A stretch of 64,000 nt of DNA from an uncultured Pseudomonadales bacterium (GTDB lineage: Bacteria; Pseudomonadota; Gammaproteobacteria; Pseudomonadales; Cellvibrionaceae), in contig CANLBN010000004.1 in NCBI GenBank assembly GCA_947488935.1, positions 1 through 64,000 of the forward strand, in the 5' to 3' direction. Position numbers and translations under genes: made by a program. Position 1 is the stretch's first letter; each line of letters starts with the position of its first letter. Under the pieces are notes generated by a model, which was not told the origin of the DNA, searched no databases, and was given only the letters and a program-made list of their open reading frames with translations. This document shows positions 1-9,783 of this stretch, one piece after another.

Positions 1-131
1 GCTCCTGCTCACGCCATATACCTACATCCATTCCAGTATGGCTTCCGCTCCTGCTCACGCCATATACCTACATCCATTCCAGTATGGCTTCCGCTCCTGC
101 TCACGCCATATACCTACATCCATGTAGGCAA
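1..131. repeat. Tandem 46-bp repeat, about 2.8 units
   Basis: Units begin at 1, 47 and 93 and each opens with GCTCCTGCTCACGCCA. The first two units are identical over 46 bp, and the third ends in the palindrome CCTACATCCATGTAGG. The array is cut by the window edge, so its full length is unknown. The same element recurs at 51441-51522, and a related hairpin lies at 876-897. There is no spacer diversity, so this is not a CRISPR array. It looks like a dispersed extragenic repeat family; its function is unknown. Confidence 0.85.
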
Positions 132-304
132 CCTTAACAGTACCTGTTCAGCTTACGTTCAGCAATTAATAGGTATTATTGTTGAGATATCTAAAAATTA
201 ACTAATTAACAGTATAATTGTTCTATAAGGTGTACATTTAATCCATCTACACATGAACTAAATAATTTAAGTAATCTCTAACATACACTAGAGAGGAGAA
301 TGTT

Positions 305-775
305 GTGAAAAATCGATCTGTTTTAATTTTAACACTAAGCTCAGCATTATTTTTAGGTGCTTGTGCAACAGGTGGCCTAACTGGCGAGAGCTATAGCCGT
401 GAAGATGCACGCCAAGTACAACAAGTAGAATTCGGCAGCGTATTATCAGCTCGCCCTGTTGTCATTGAAGGCAACAAGGATTCGGCAGTTGGCGCTGTTA
501 GTGGCGGAGTTATTGGTGGCATTGCTGGCAACTCTGTTGGTGATGGGCGTGGCCGCGTATTGGCAACAGCTGTAGGTGCCATAGTTGGTGGCATTGTTGG
601 CCAAAAAGTTGAACAAAATGTAACTCGGAAACAAGGGCAAGAGATCTCTATTCGTATGGAGTCTGGAGAGACAATCTCTGTTGTTCAAGAAGTTAAAGAC
701 AATAAGTTTTTTCAACCCGGTGAGCGTGTTCGTCTATTAGAACTCCATGGCGTCACTCGTGTTACTTACTTGTAG
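305..775 (+). CDS. slyB: Outer-membrane lipoprotein SlyB (glycine-zipper 2TM)
   Basis: Small lipoprotein of the SlyB/Pcp family, which sits in the outer membrane and helps keep the envelope intact under stress. The 156-residue product has a hydrophobic signal peptide ending in a lipobox (LFLGAC, lipidated Cys about residue 20). A SlyB-type stretch follows (YSREDARQVQQVEFG), then a glycine-zipper segment rich in GGxxGG motifs (about 63-100) and a C-terminal beta-rich part. Length and residue pattern match E. coli SlyB throughout. The start is GTG, preceded by AGAGGAGAA at 291-299; an ATG at 300 is in another frame and stops after two codons. It is a single gene with no partner nearby. Confidence 0.93.
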   Translation: MKNRSVLILTLSSALFLGACATGGLTGESYSREDARQVQQVEFGSVLSARPVVIEGNKDSAVGAVSGGVIGGIAGNSVGDGRGRVLATAVGAIVGGIVGQKVEQNVTRKQGQEISIRMESGETISVVQEVKDNKFFQPGERVRLLELHGVTRVTYL

Positions 776-875
776 TAACCCTTGTAGCCAATTTACTTTT
801 TAAATGTATCTATAAATTGCCTATAGCTACCATGCCTCTGGATAAGGCATAAGTGGTTCTTCACAAACTATTTTG

Positions 876-897
876 TTGCCTGCATGGACGTAGGCAA
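876..897. repeat. Hairpin related to the dispersed 46-bp repeat
   Basis: An inverted repeat (TTGCCTGC ... CGTAGGCAA) around ATGGA lies between slyB and the convergent hydroxylase gene. Read on the minus strand it resembles the palindromic end (CCTACATCCATGTAGGCA) of the repeats at 1-131 and 51441-51522. It may double as a transcription end for one of the flanking genes, but no T-run follows it. Confidence 0.5.
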
Positions 898-963
898 ACA
901 AAAGCGCAAGCCGCCCACGACTACCTTTAATCTTTCCTCAAATCAAAGTGTTTTTCTTACACC

Positions 964-1755
964 TTATTTCAAAAATGGTAATTTTAAACACCATATAAGA
1001 TTCGACGGTTTATCACTTTGATATTCGTTCAAACCGATCACCATATTATCGTGCCCCTGCTCGGGTTGTTCGTTATAAGTCTTGAACAACTTATCCCAAA
1101 TAGATAAGAAAAAACCATAGTTGCTATCTGTCTCTCTATTAATGACAGAGTGGTGAATACGATGCATGTCTGGTGTCACAATGATTGTACGCAGTATTTT
1201 ATCAAGCCAAGCAGTTAGTCTTAAGTTCGAATGATTAAACATAGCAGAAGCATTGAGTATCACCTCGAATAAAAATACTGCAAAAACACTTGGCCCAAGC
1301 ACTAAAATAATTAAGCACTTGTAAAACATTGACAAGATAATTTCTAGAGGGTGAAAGCGCGTACCCGTTGTAACATCAATATCGCGATCGGCATGATGAA
1401 CACGGTGCATCTTCCAAAGCAATGGTATTTTATGAGAGGCAACATGCTGCACATAAATAGCCAGATCAAGTAAAGCAACCGCTAGAATAACCTCTAACCA
1501 TGTTGGCAAACTCAACCAATTGAATACTCCCCACCCCTGCTCAGCAGCATAAAAAGCAACAGCAACTGCAGACAATTGACCGATTAACCGAACGACAACA
1601 CTATCAATAAGAATAATGCTTATATTACTAAACCACCGTTTAACGCGGGTCTGTGTTCGCCTCTTCTTAGGGAAAATAGCTTCGAGAGTAGCGCAAACTA
1701 TAAACACACCCATAAAAACACTTAGGCGTACTAGGTTGTCATTAAAGTCGAGCAT
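964..1755 (-). CDS. Sterol desaturase / fatty-acid hydroxylase family membrane protein
   Basis: Integral-membrane di-iron oxygenase of the fatty-acid hydroxylase superfamily (263 residues). The histidine clusters expected for the di-iron site are present: HxxxH at 104-108, HRVHH at 117-121, a further His at 175 in an FNHSN context, and HRIHH at 198-202. Four or so hydrophobic segments lie in the first 170 residues. Bacterial members hydroxylate or desaturate lipids, carotenoids or sterol-like molecules. The substrate cannot be told from sequence, and no lipid-biosynthesis gene is adjacent. It faces slyB tail to tail and is probably transcribed alone. Confidence 0.85.
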   Translation of the reverse strand: MLDFNDNLVRLSVFMGVFIVCATLEAIFPKKRRTQTRVKRWFSNISIILIDSVVVRLIGQLSAVAVAFYAAEQGWGVFNWLSLPTWLEVILAVALLDLAIYVQHVASHKIPLLWKMHRVHHADRDIDVTTGTRFHPLEIILSMFYKCLIILVLGPSVFAVFLFEVILNASAMFNHSNLRLTAWLDKILRTIIVTPDMHRIHHSVINRETDSNYGFFLSIWDKLFKTYNEQPEQGHDNMVIGLNEYQSDKPSNLIWCLKLPFLK

Positions 1756-1888
1756 TTGTCTTTTCTACCTCTATAGTAGAAGGTTATTTGCAATAACATC
1801 AGGGCAGAGCCAATTAAACTCAAATAATAATTTACGTTATATCGTTCAGTAAAACTTGGCTTTTAGTCACTTATAAAAGTTTTCAGCT

Positions 1889-2323
1889 CTATTCTAAAGG
1901 AAGTTTACTGGCTTTCCATTTTGAGATATCGCCACGTAGATGATGTAAATTAGAGTGCTTTTTTTGAGTTAAAAGATCAGCAACCTTACCTACTCTAACG
2001 CCACTGTAACAATAAAGGATAACTTTTTTGTCTTTATATTTATCCAGTAATTTAGGGTTATTTAAAATTTTATAATGCGGGATATTAATTGATGATGAAA
2101 TATGCCCAATACGATGCTCAAGTGGGGTTCTTACATCGATTAATGCGTAGTCTTTTTCAAAACTTTCTTTAGCAAGTAACTCTTGTAAGTCATTTTGGGT
2201 AATAGCACCAACAGCTTCGTTAGCTAATAACTTTTCTCGTGTATCTGCCGCTGAAATATTCATCCAGACAAAAGACATAACGATGACTATTACCGATGTA
2301 GCCAACATGATTTTCTTATTCAT
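1889..2323 (-). CDS. Exported rhodanese-like domain protein
   Basis: Single-domain rhodanese (sulfurtransferase fold) with an N-terminal signal peptide, so probably periplasmic. From the ATG at 2323 the product has 144 residues: an MNKK start, a hydrophobic run, a likely cleavage after ISAADT, then the rhodanese domain. The active-site loop reads CYSGVRVG, with the catalytic Cys present, and a typical LIDVRTPLEH segment precedes it. The frame is open to a GTG at 2362 and an ATG at 2350, but those starts would put a non-signal stretch first; none of the three has a clear ribosome binding site. The sulfur donor and acceptor are unknown. Confidence 0.82.
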   Translation of the reverse strand: MNKKIMLATSVIVIVMSFVWMNISAADTREKLLANEAVGAITQNDLQELLAKESFEKDYALIDVRTPLEHRIGHISSSINIPHYKILNNPKLLDKYKDKKVILYCYSGVRVGKVADLLTQKKHSNLHHLRGDISKWKASKLPLE

Positions 2324-2478
2324 TACTAATCTACTTAATATTGTTGTCATTAAAAATAGCACTCATAACAATATACAATTTAACGTATTAAAATTATATA
2401 TTCGATATATGTACTATAAATACAGCAAGGTAGGTTGTTAAGTGACTTAATCACATAAAATGACGCAATAGATATTAG

Positions 2479-5400
2479 TTATGAAACAGCCTCTGTTGCC
2501 GCCATATTGTCCTCAACACTATCGGTAACTTTAGCGTGATCCTTTGCAAGTAACATATACACCGAGGGAATAACAAATAAAGTAAAAAGAGTGCCTATGG
2601 CCATACCACCAACCAACACTAGGCCAATTGAATTACGTGCCTCTGCGCCCGCACCAGTCACTAATGTGAGCGGAAAGTGCCCCGCCACCGTCGCTACACT
2701 CGTCATTAAAATAGGTCGCAAGCGCGTATTTGACGCATCTTTAATGGCATCAAGTTTAGCTAAGCCTTGCTCTTGTAGTTTATTAGCAAACTCAACAATT
2801 AAAATGCCATTTTTTGCAATTAAGCCAATGAGTGTCACCAAACCAATTTGCGAGTAAATATTGAGTGTTGTTGTCCAACCATCTGTCCAAAAAGGTGTTG
2901 GGCTTGGCATGTCTAAAAAAATAAAAATCATCGCACCAAACATGGCTAATGGAACACAGCCAATAATGATAATAAACGGATCCCTAAAGCTATTGAATTG
3001 AGCTGCTAGCACTAAAAATATGAGCAATAAAGCCAAAGAAAAAGCCGGTAAAAATTTGTTACCTTCGAGAATTAACTGGCGCGACTCACCGGTATAATCA
3101 ACACCGTAATTAGGTGCAATCTTTGCCGCCTCTGCCTGCATATAGTCAAGCACCGTACCCAGTGGCTTAATAGCGACTCCACTTAACTTAACTGCATTTT
3201 GCTGTTGAAAACGATTCAGACTACGAGGCACTGTGCTGTATTCAATGCTTGCAACGCTAGATAATTGAATTAACTCATTCCCTGGGCCGGTAATATAAAG
3301 GTTTTCAAGCTGCTCGGGATTTAAACGTTCTGTACGCTTAACCTGAGGAATAACTCGATAGCTTCGCCCATCGATATTAAAGCGGTTGACAAAATTACCC
3401 CCCAACATAATGCCGACATCTCTACCCACTTGCTCTAAGGTTAAACCAAGGTCAGCAACTTTATCGCGATCAATCACCAACTCTGCCTGTGGCCTATCTA
3501 TTTTAGTATCAATAAGAGGAGGAAAAGCAAACATACCCGATGCTGCTGCTTTATTTCTCAGCTCTGTTGCAACCCTGAGAATGGCCTCTGGCTCATCTGT
3601 TGAGGCGAGAATAAATTCAACGGGAAATTGCCCACCGCCAGGTAGTGCTGCTGGAATAATGGGTAAGATTTTCATTCCAGCTATTTTGTTTAAGCCCTGT
3701 TGAGCGAGTGGTCGCAATTCAAAGGCACTACGCTCGCGCTCCTCCCAAGGTTTAAGCACCATGCCAGAAAAGCCAGAACTGGGAAATGTGAGCTGAAAAG
3801 TAAAGTCGGTCTCTTCAAAACTCGCAAAAACTTCATTAGCTTGCGCTGCATAAATACTTGCTTGATTAAGCGTAGAATTAGCAGAGCTTTCGACAATACC
3901 AAAAATAACACCTTGGTCTTCTTTTGGTGCTAATTCCGATTGGGAAAACATAAAAAGCGGTATAACCAGTAAACTGATAACTATCCATACGATATAAACA
4001 GCTGGGCGAACACGTAAGGTGCTGCTCAGTGCTCGATTATAAGATTTTTTTAATCCTTCAAATAAATCACCCGTAACTTTAGCAAACCCTTTTTTATCGT
4101 CCCCTTTTTTTAGCACCAGAGACGACATTACCGGTGATAAGGTTAATGCAACAATACTAGAAATCACAACAGCGCCTGCGAGCGTAAAGGCAAATTCTTT
4201 AAAGAGCGCGCCAGTTAACCCCCCTTGCAACCCCACCGGTAAGTAAACGGCAACTAATACAGCCGTTGTTGCAATGACAGGCCCCACTAACTCTCGTGCG
4301 CCACGCAACGCTGCAGTAACGTTGGATTCGCCTTCGCTAATATGTCGCTGTACGTTTTCGACGATCACAATAGCATCATCAACCACTAAACCTACGGATA
4401 AAACAATAGCTAGCAGTGTTAATAAATTTAAGCTAAAGCCAAAGAGTGACATCAAAAATACGCCACCAATCAGTGAAATAGGAATAGCAATAACGGGGAC
4501 TAGGACACTACGGAGAGACCCTAAAAAAAGATAAATAACAAAAATAACAATTAATAGTGTCTCGGCTAATGTCGAGATCACTTCGTTGATTGAGCTGTCA
4601 ATATATTTTGTAGCGTCGTAGGCAACAACACCATTTAAGCCTGAGGGTAGACTACTTTGCAAAGCTGCCATCTCTTTGCGCACCCGTTTAATAACTTCTA
4701 AAGAATTAGCATTAGGTAGGGGCCATATGCCCATAAACGTTGCTGTATCGCCTGAGTAGCGGACTTCTGAATTATAGGATTCAGAACCCAGCTCAACATC
4801 AGCTATATCCTTTAAACGGATAATCGCACCGCCCTCTGAGCGTAAAACCAACTGCTCGAATTCATCGGCTCTATTGAGGTCAGTATTGGCCGATAAATTA
4901 ATTTCGATTAAAGATCCCTTTGTTGTTCCCAAAGCAGACAGGAAATTATTGGCACTGAGTGCCTGCCTAACTTGTAAAGGAGATACATTATGCGCGGCCA
5001 TTTTTTCTGGCTTTAACCAAATACGCATGGCAAATCTACGCGCACCTAATACTTCTGCACGCTGAACACCTTCAAGTGCGGAGAGCTTCGGCTGTACAAC
5101 ACGCACTAAAAAATCGGTGATCTGGTTATTATCTAAAATAGTGGAGTTAAAACTTAAATAGGCAGATGCAAATTGGCTATCGGCAGACTCAACATTTAAT
5201 ATGGGTATCTCTGCCTCGGCTGGCAGATCGTTGCGAACTTGATTCACCTTAGTATTAATTTCGGAAAGGGCTTTGATAGGATCATAGTTAAGCTCTAGTC
5301 GTGCAGTTACTGTCGATAAACCTAATTGACTAGAGGACTCTACATAATCGATACCTTCGGCAGCACTAATGGCTTGTTCAATAGGCGTCGTTATAAAACC

Positions 5401-5583
5401 TCTGACCAGCTCTGCACTTGCACCAATATAAGTCGTATTGATGGTAATAACTGCATTATCGCTGCGCGGATACTGCCTAATTGACAGTGAACTAATTGAC
5501 TGTAAACCTGCAATCACAATAATAAAACTGATCACTAGCGAGAGCACAGGCTTATGAACAAAAATATCGGTAATACTTTTCAA
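2479..5583 (-). CDS. RND multidrug efflux permease (AcrB/MexI-like, HAE1)
   Basis: Inner-membrane proton-driven drug exporter of the hydrophobe/amphiphile efflux RND family; 1034 residues is normal for the family. Seen directly: TM1 right at the N-terminus, two large periplasmic loops, the TM4 proton-relay pair in GLVVDDAIVIVENV, and the TM10 lysine in LIGLIAKNGILIVEF. It is the second gene of a pair with the adaptor at 5641-6783 (57-bp gap, same strand), so the two make one pump. No outer-membrane channel is encoded here, so a TolC/OprM-type protein from elsewhere is presumably used. Of the Pseudomonas pumps it feels closest to MexI/MexW types, but the substrate is not predictable. No linked regulator is visible. 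Confidence 0.93.
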   Translation of the reverse strand: MKSITDIFVHKPVLSLVISFIIVIAGLQSISSLSIRQYPRSDNAVITINTTYIGASAELVRGFITTPIEQAISAAEGIDYVESSSQLGLSTVTARLELNYDPIKALSEINTKVNQVRNDLPAEAEIPILNVESADSQFASAYLSFNSTILDNNQITDFLVRVVQPKLSALEGVQRAEVLGARRFAMRIWLKPEKMAAHNVSPLQVRQALSANNFLSALGTTKGSLIEINLSANTDLNRADEFEQLVLRSEGGAIIRLKDIADVELGSESYNSEVRYSGDTATFMGIWPLPNANSLEVIKRVRKEMAALQSSLPSGLNGVVAYDATKYIDSSINEVISTLAETLLIVIFVIYLFLGSLRSVLVPVIAIPISLIGGVFLMSLFGFSLNLLTLLAIVLSVGLVVDDAIVIVENVQRHISEGESNVTAALRGARELVGPVIATTAVLVAVYLPVGLQGGLTGALFKEFAFTLAGAVVISSIVALTLSPVMSSLVLKKGDDKKGFAKVTGDLFEGLKKSYNRALSSTLRVRPAVYIVWIVISLLVIPLFMFSQSELAPKEDQGVIFGIVESSANSTLNQASIYAAQANEVFASFEETDFTFQLTFPSSGFSGMVLKPWEERERSAFELRPLAQQGLNKIAGMKILPIIPAALPGGGQFPVEFILASTDEPEAILRVATELRNKAAASGMFAFPPLIDTKIDRPQAELVIDRDKVADLGLTLEQVGRDVGIMLGGNFVNRFNIDGRSYRVIPQVKRTERLNPEQLENLYITGPGNELIQLSSVASIEYSTVPRSLNRFQQQNAVKLSGVAIKPLGTVLDYMQAEAAKIAPNYGVDYTGESRQLILEGNKFLPAFSLALLLIFLVLAAQFNSFRDPFIIIIGCVPLAMFGAMIFIFLDMPSPTPFWTDGWTTTLNIYSQIGLVTLIGLIAKNGILIVEFANKLQEQGLAKLDAIKDASNTRLRPILMTSVATVAGHFPLTLVTGAGAEARNSIGLVLVGGMAIGTLFTLFVIPSVYMLLAKDHAKVTDSVEDNMAATEAVS

Positions 5584-5640
5584 TAGTTATTCTCTAAAAA
5601 TACCCGTTACCAGGTTAGCTTATTAGACTCTGAGGGTTAA

Positions 5641-6783
5641 TCACTCATCGGATACTGAAGGCTCGATACTAAAATCGGGCACAACACTATTATTAATAAT
5701 CACACTTGCGCCATTATTCAATTTGAATACACCTGTACTTGCTATTACTTCGCCTTTTTTTAATCCCTTTTCGACAACAACAAAATCTCCACGTGACTCA
5801 CCAAGCTTTACAAACTGCTGTCTGGCAATAAGCTTTTCTGGTTCAATGGGCTTATTCGTTTTTTCATCTAAAGCTGGCTCTATAACAAAGACAGAGTCAC
5901 CAAAGGTTGCATATTGCACCGCCGTTACAGGAATTAATAATACCGATTCTGTCTTGGGTAAAAGCACATCAATCGTAGCGAACATACCGGGTAATAGCTC
6001 TTGCATCGGGTTATCGATAATAGCTTGTAAGCGTACGCTGCGAGTTGCTGTATCTATTTGTGGATCAATGACATTTATTTTACCGATAAATTGTTTTTCA
6101 GGAACAGCATCTGACTCTAAACGAACTGCCAAACCGGTAGCCACTTTGGCATTGAATTGTTGAGGCAGTGAAAAATTTACATACATCTTATTAATTGACT
6201 GCAATGATACAACAGAGTCACCCGCGTTAATAAATTGCCCCAAATCCACCAAACGAATACCCAGCCGGCCCGAGAATGGCGCACGGATACTCTTTTTTTC
6301 GATGGTTGCACGTGTATTATCAACATCGGCAACGGCAGAGTCATAGGTACTTTGCGCATTGTCGAGCTCTGATTTTGACGCCACCTTTTTATTGTAAAGC
6401 TCAGCGGTGCGTTCAAGGTTGTTTTTGGCCAGTGCTGCCGCAGATTGGTTCGAACGAAGCAGCGCTTGCTCTTCCGATGTGCCTTGCTGTACTAACAACT
6501 CCCCTGCCGTCACCTCACTACCGGCTTTAAATAACACCTTAGAAATGCGACCAGATATATCAGCAGTAATAACAAGCCCTTTCGTTGCCTCTAAAGAGCC
6601 AATAGACGATAAGGTTTGTTCCCAAGCGGCCTCTTTTACATCAAAAGAAGTCGTTGTAATAGCCGGGGGGGTAAAGGACTTACCAGAGTTAATTAGAGTA
6701 GATATCTGCTCATATTTTACATAGGCAAGAGACCCGATAACAAAGCAAAGACCAACAAAAACCCCAAAAAGTGCTTTTTTCAT
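5641..6783 (-). CDS. RND efflux periplasmic adaptor (membrane fusion protein)
   Basis: Periplasmic adaptor that bridges the RND permease to an outer-membrane channel (380 residues). It has an N-terminal anchor helix (about 5-24), a lipoyl-like half motif with the GRISKVLFKAG stretch, an alpha-hairpin (about 105-165, coiled coil), the second lipoyl half beginning IRAPFSGRLG, then beta-barrel and membrane-proximal domains ending around residue 365. There is no lipobox, so it is anchored by the uncleaved helix. It is the first gene of the pump operon, 57 bp ahead of the permease. Confidence 0.92.
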   Translation of the reverse strand: MKKALFGVFVGLCFVIGSLAYVKYEQISTLINSGKSFTPPAITTTSFDVKEAAWEQTLSSIGSLEATKGLVITADISGRISKVLFKAGSEVTAGELLVQQGTSEEQALLRSNQSAAALAKNNLERTAELYNKKVASKSELDNAQSTYDSAVADVDNTRATIEKKSIRAPFSGRLGIRLVDLGQFINAGDSVVSLQSINKMYVNFSLPQQFNAKVATGLAVRLESDAVPEKQFIGKINVIDPQIDTATRSVRLQAIIDNPMQELLPGMFATIDVLLPKTESVLLIPVTAVQYATFGDSVFVIEPALDEKTNKPIEPEKLIARQQFVKLGESRGDFVVVEKGLKKGEVIASTGVFKLNNGASVIINNSVVPDFSIEPSVSDE

Positions 6784-7635
6784 AGAAATTCTTTATAAAA
6801 TAAGAAAGAAGTAATAGATAGATTCGGTAATAGGCAGCTAAAGAAAGTGCTGTTTGCTACAAATAACTGCCCTAGATAAAGATAAGGGTAAACTAATTGC
6901 TTATTTAACAAGCTAGCAACAGCATTTAGCCGCCATAGATAAGCCAATTATGTTACATAAGATCATTTTCTACGTCTATTAAATAACACTGTATATTTTC
7001 TCTATATACGCAAAACCTAAAAGTAACATTTTGCGCCTAAAGATAAACCCTGCAACAGGCTATAACGCACATAGAAAGCCTCTGAATAAGCGGTGAAACT
7101 CTTTAGGGGACCTAATAACCTTCTTTTTATCGAAGCTTTGCACAATAGGCGACTATTATCTCCACCCTTTGCCCCAAATCAAGTTGTTTGCTCTCACTGA
7201 AATTTCACTCAAATTTATCCAGAGGCTCCATAAGCTAGATTAGTAAGTGCTGTTTTAACACAATCACGCCTGAGATAATCTTTACAACAAGTGAGATTTA
7301 ATGCAGTCTACACACCGTAAAAGCTGTTATTTATAAGAAAAAGGCAAATTTACCGCTATCGATAGTGCAGTAACTTAATAAATCTAAGAAATGTGAATAA
7401 ATCGATGTTTTTGGTGTCCGAAGGATATGCCTAAGAATAAAGATCATTAAGTACACTATACTTAAGCTTATAGCTAAGGTCGCTATATTTAAGCATAATT
7501 TGTAAACTACAACGTAAAAGCAATAGGTGTTACGAGAATACAAAGACTTAAGAAAGACAACAGATATAGGCCAAGGACAGACTTCGATATGAGTAAAACC
7601 ACCATTTATGCGATAAAGCAGGAGTATTTCACACT
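6784..7635. other. Gene-free region of about 850 bp
   Basis: This lies between the divergent pump operon and prc and must hold both promoters. I see no convincing coding sequence: a minus-strand frame at 7331-7543 is hydrophobic and has no recognisable family or ribosome binding site. A MITE-like element occupies 7077-7227. The rest is AT-rich with no clear repeats. Confidence 0.6.
7077..7227. mobile_element. MITE-like element with 13-bp inverted ends
   Basis: The 151-bp segment is bounded by AGCCTCTGAATAA on the left and TTATCCAGAGGCT on the right, inverted repeats that match at 12 of 13 positions. Beyond them both ends share a GTGAAA stretch in inverted orientation. It has no coding capacity. 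An isolated copy of the end sequence (GCCTCTGGATAA) lies at 834-845. I could not identify a target-site duplication, and the parent transposase is not in the window. Size and structure fit a non-autonomous insertion; this is inference. Confidence 0.45.
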
Positions 7636-9774
7636 GTGAATTTCATCAAAACCCTTAAAGCACTTCACATTAGTATAGTTTTTCTACTGGTTCTTCTCGG
7701 GGCAGCTTTTTCTTACGCTATACAAAAAGACCCGATTGCTATAGAAAAGCCCCATAAGAAAAGCCCAGCCTTAACAAAAGAAATACTAAAGATTCTCGAT
7801 GAAAAGCACTTTCTGACCCTAAGGCTAAACGACAGTTTGTCATCCAAGCTTCTCGATAATTATATTGAGCGCCTTGACCCAAACAAAGCTTTCTTCTTGA
7901 GCTCCGATATCGATGAATTCAACAAATATCGCACACTTCTCGATGACCAACTTAAAAAAGGCGACGACAGTGCAGGCTTTGTTATATATGACCGCTTTAA
8001 AAAGCGTATAGAAGACCGCTTACAAAAAGTCATTACCCTACTCCAAAACCCAAAAACCACCTTTGATTTTAGCAAACAAGAGACATTAAACACCGATACA
8101 GCTAACAATGATTGGCTGACATCAGAAGACGCTGGAGATAGCTATTGGCGTAAACGTATTAAATCCTTTCTGCTTTCACAAAAGCTCTCTGGAGATTCAC
8201 TCGAAAAAGCACAGCAACAGTTAGAAAAGCGTTACCTTAATCAATTGTCTCGCGTGCAAAAAAACTCTGATGATGAAATTTATGAAATTTACATTAATTC
8301 ACTCACTGAGCTTTATGACCCACACACTAATTATTTAGCGCCACGTACGGCCGAAAACTTTAATATCAATTTATCTTTATCACTTGAAGGGATTGGTGCT
8401 GTTTTACAAACCGAGGATGAATTTACTAAAGTCGTTCGCGTTGTTACCGGTGGACCTGCCCAAAAACAAGGCGAACTTAAAGCAGCCGATATTATTACAG
8501 CTGTTGCCCAAGGTGATGATGGTGAACTCGTCGATGTTATTGGATGGCGCTTAGATGAGGTGGTGCAACTTATTCGCGGCAAGAAAGACAGTATTGTACG
8601 ACTACAAGTGACGCCTTCTTCTGAGTCTCCTCAGCAGGGAACAAAATATATCCGTATTAAACGTGACAAAGTAAAGCTAGAGGATCAAGCGGCTCAAAAA
8701 GCTGTGTTCACTGTCGAAAGCGAAGGCGAATCGTATAAAGTTGGCGTTATTAATATTCCTGCATTTTATATTGATTTTGAAGCTTATAGAAAACGCGACC
8801 CCAACTTTAAAAGCACCACTAGAGATGTATTAAAACTTCTTATTGAATTAGAACAAGAAAAGGTTGATGGCGTTGTTATTGATCTACGAAACAATGGTGG
8901 TGGTTCACTACAAGAAGCGACGACGTTAACAGATTTATTTATAGATAAAGGCCCTGTTGTACAAATTGGCAGAGGTGATGATAAAAACTCAACCACAGAG
9001 TCACGCTTTAATGCGCATTATCGCGGCCCGTTAGTGGTCATGATTAATCGCTTAAGTGCATCAGCATCAGAGATTTTTGCAGGTGCTATACAAGACTATA
9101 AACGAGGTCTAATTGTCGGTTCGCAATCCTTTGGTAAAGGCACTGTACAGAGCTTGAACCCGCTTAAAGCTGCCGGCGATTTAAAAATAACAGAGTCAAA
9201 ATTTTATCGCGTCTCTGGTGATAGCACACAACACCGCGGGGTTATTCCTGACATTAACTTTCCCGAACTACTAGATAGTGAAGCCATTGGCGAAAGTAGC
9301 TATGACACTGCCCTTGCCTGGAGTAAAACAAAAGCAGTCCCCTACTCTCAGTATTTACCCATTGAGAACACGGTTTCTGCATTACAATCAAATCATGAAA
9401 AACGCATTACAGTAGACCCTGATTTTGTTTATTTAACCGAGCAGAAAAAACTACTCGACACCTATGCCAATAAAAAAATTATCTCTTTAAATGAATCTAT
9501 TCGCTTGAAAGAGAAAAATGATTTTGAAAAAGCGCTATTGTCCCTTGAAAATAAAAGACGTACTGATAAAAGCCTACCTACATTTGAAACATACGAGGCA
9601 TTAAACGAAGATAATGAGCGTAAAAATACGCAACGCGCTGCAACGGCTGGCACAACAGTTATCGATACTAATGATGACGCCATGCTTAGAGAAGCCGGCT
9701 ATATACTCAAAGATTTTTCAGAGTTATTATCCGACAATTCTAAAAAAAATAAAGTAGCGCGAGTAAAACCATAA
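7636..9774 (+). CDS. prc: Carboxy-terminal (tail-specific) protease Prc
   Basis: Periplasmic S41 protease that degrades or trims proteins from their C-termini, including envelope lipoproteins, and affects peptidoglycan enzymes in relatives. The product (712 residues; E. coli Prc 682) has an N-terminal signal/anchor, an N-terminal helical domain, a PDZ domain (about 245-330, SLEGIGAVLQ region), the S41 catalytic core (about 360-560) and a C-terminal Prc-type domain. The Ser/Lys dyad is visible: Ser476 in SASASE and Lys501 in SFGKGTVQ, with the same 25-residue spacing as E. coli S452/K477. The start is GTG at 7636, with GGAG at 7621-7624 upstream. Transcribed alone. Confidence 0.95.
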   Translation: MNFIKTLKALHISIVFLLVLLGAAFSYAIQKDPIAIEKPHKKSPALTKEILKILDEKHFLTLRLNDSLSSKLLDNYIERLDPNKAFFLSSDIDEFNKYRTLLDDQLKKGDDSAGFVIYDRFKKRIEDRLQKVITLLQNPKTTFDFSKQETLNTDTANNDWLTSEDAGDSYWRKRIKSFLLSQKLSGDSLEKAQQQLEKRYLNQLSRVQKNSDDEIYEIYINSLTELYDPHTNYLAPRTAENFNINLSLSLEGIGAVLQTEDEFTKVVRVVTGGPAQKQGELKAADIITAVAQGDDGELVDVIGWRLDEVVQLIRGKKDSIVRLQVTPSSESPQQGTKYIRIKRDKVKLEDQAAQKAVFTVESEGESYKVGVINIPAFYIDFEAYRKRDPNFKSTTRDVLKLLIELEQEKVDGVVIDLRNNGGGSLQEATTLTDLFIDKGPVVQIGRGDDKNSTTESRFNAHYRGPLVVMINRLSASASEIFAGAIQDYKRGLIVGSQSFGKGTVQSLNPLKAAGDLKITESKFYRVSGDSTQHRGVIPDINFPELLDSEAIGESSYDTALAWSKTKAVPYSQYLPIENTVSALQSNHEKRITVDPDFVYLTEQKKLLDTYANKKIISLNESIRLKEKNDFEKALLSLENKRRTDKSLPTFETYEALNEDNERKNTQRAATAGTTVIDTNDDAMLREAGYILKDFSELLSDNSKKNKVARVKP

Positions 9775-9783
9775 TCATTTAAT

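Noticed and set aside
1..131. CRISPR-like regular array
   Set aside because: The units are contiguous tandem copies without variable spacers and no cas gene is in the window.
7331..7543. 70-codon minus-strand frame in the gene-free region
   Set aside because: No Shine-Dalgarno, composition reflects AT-rich DNA, and it lies where promoters are expected.
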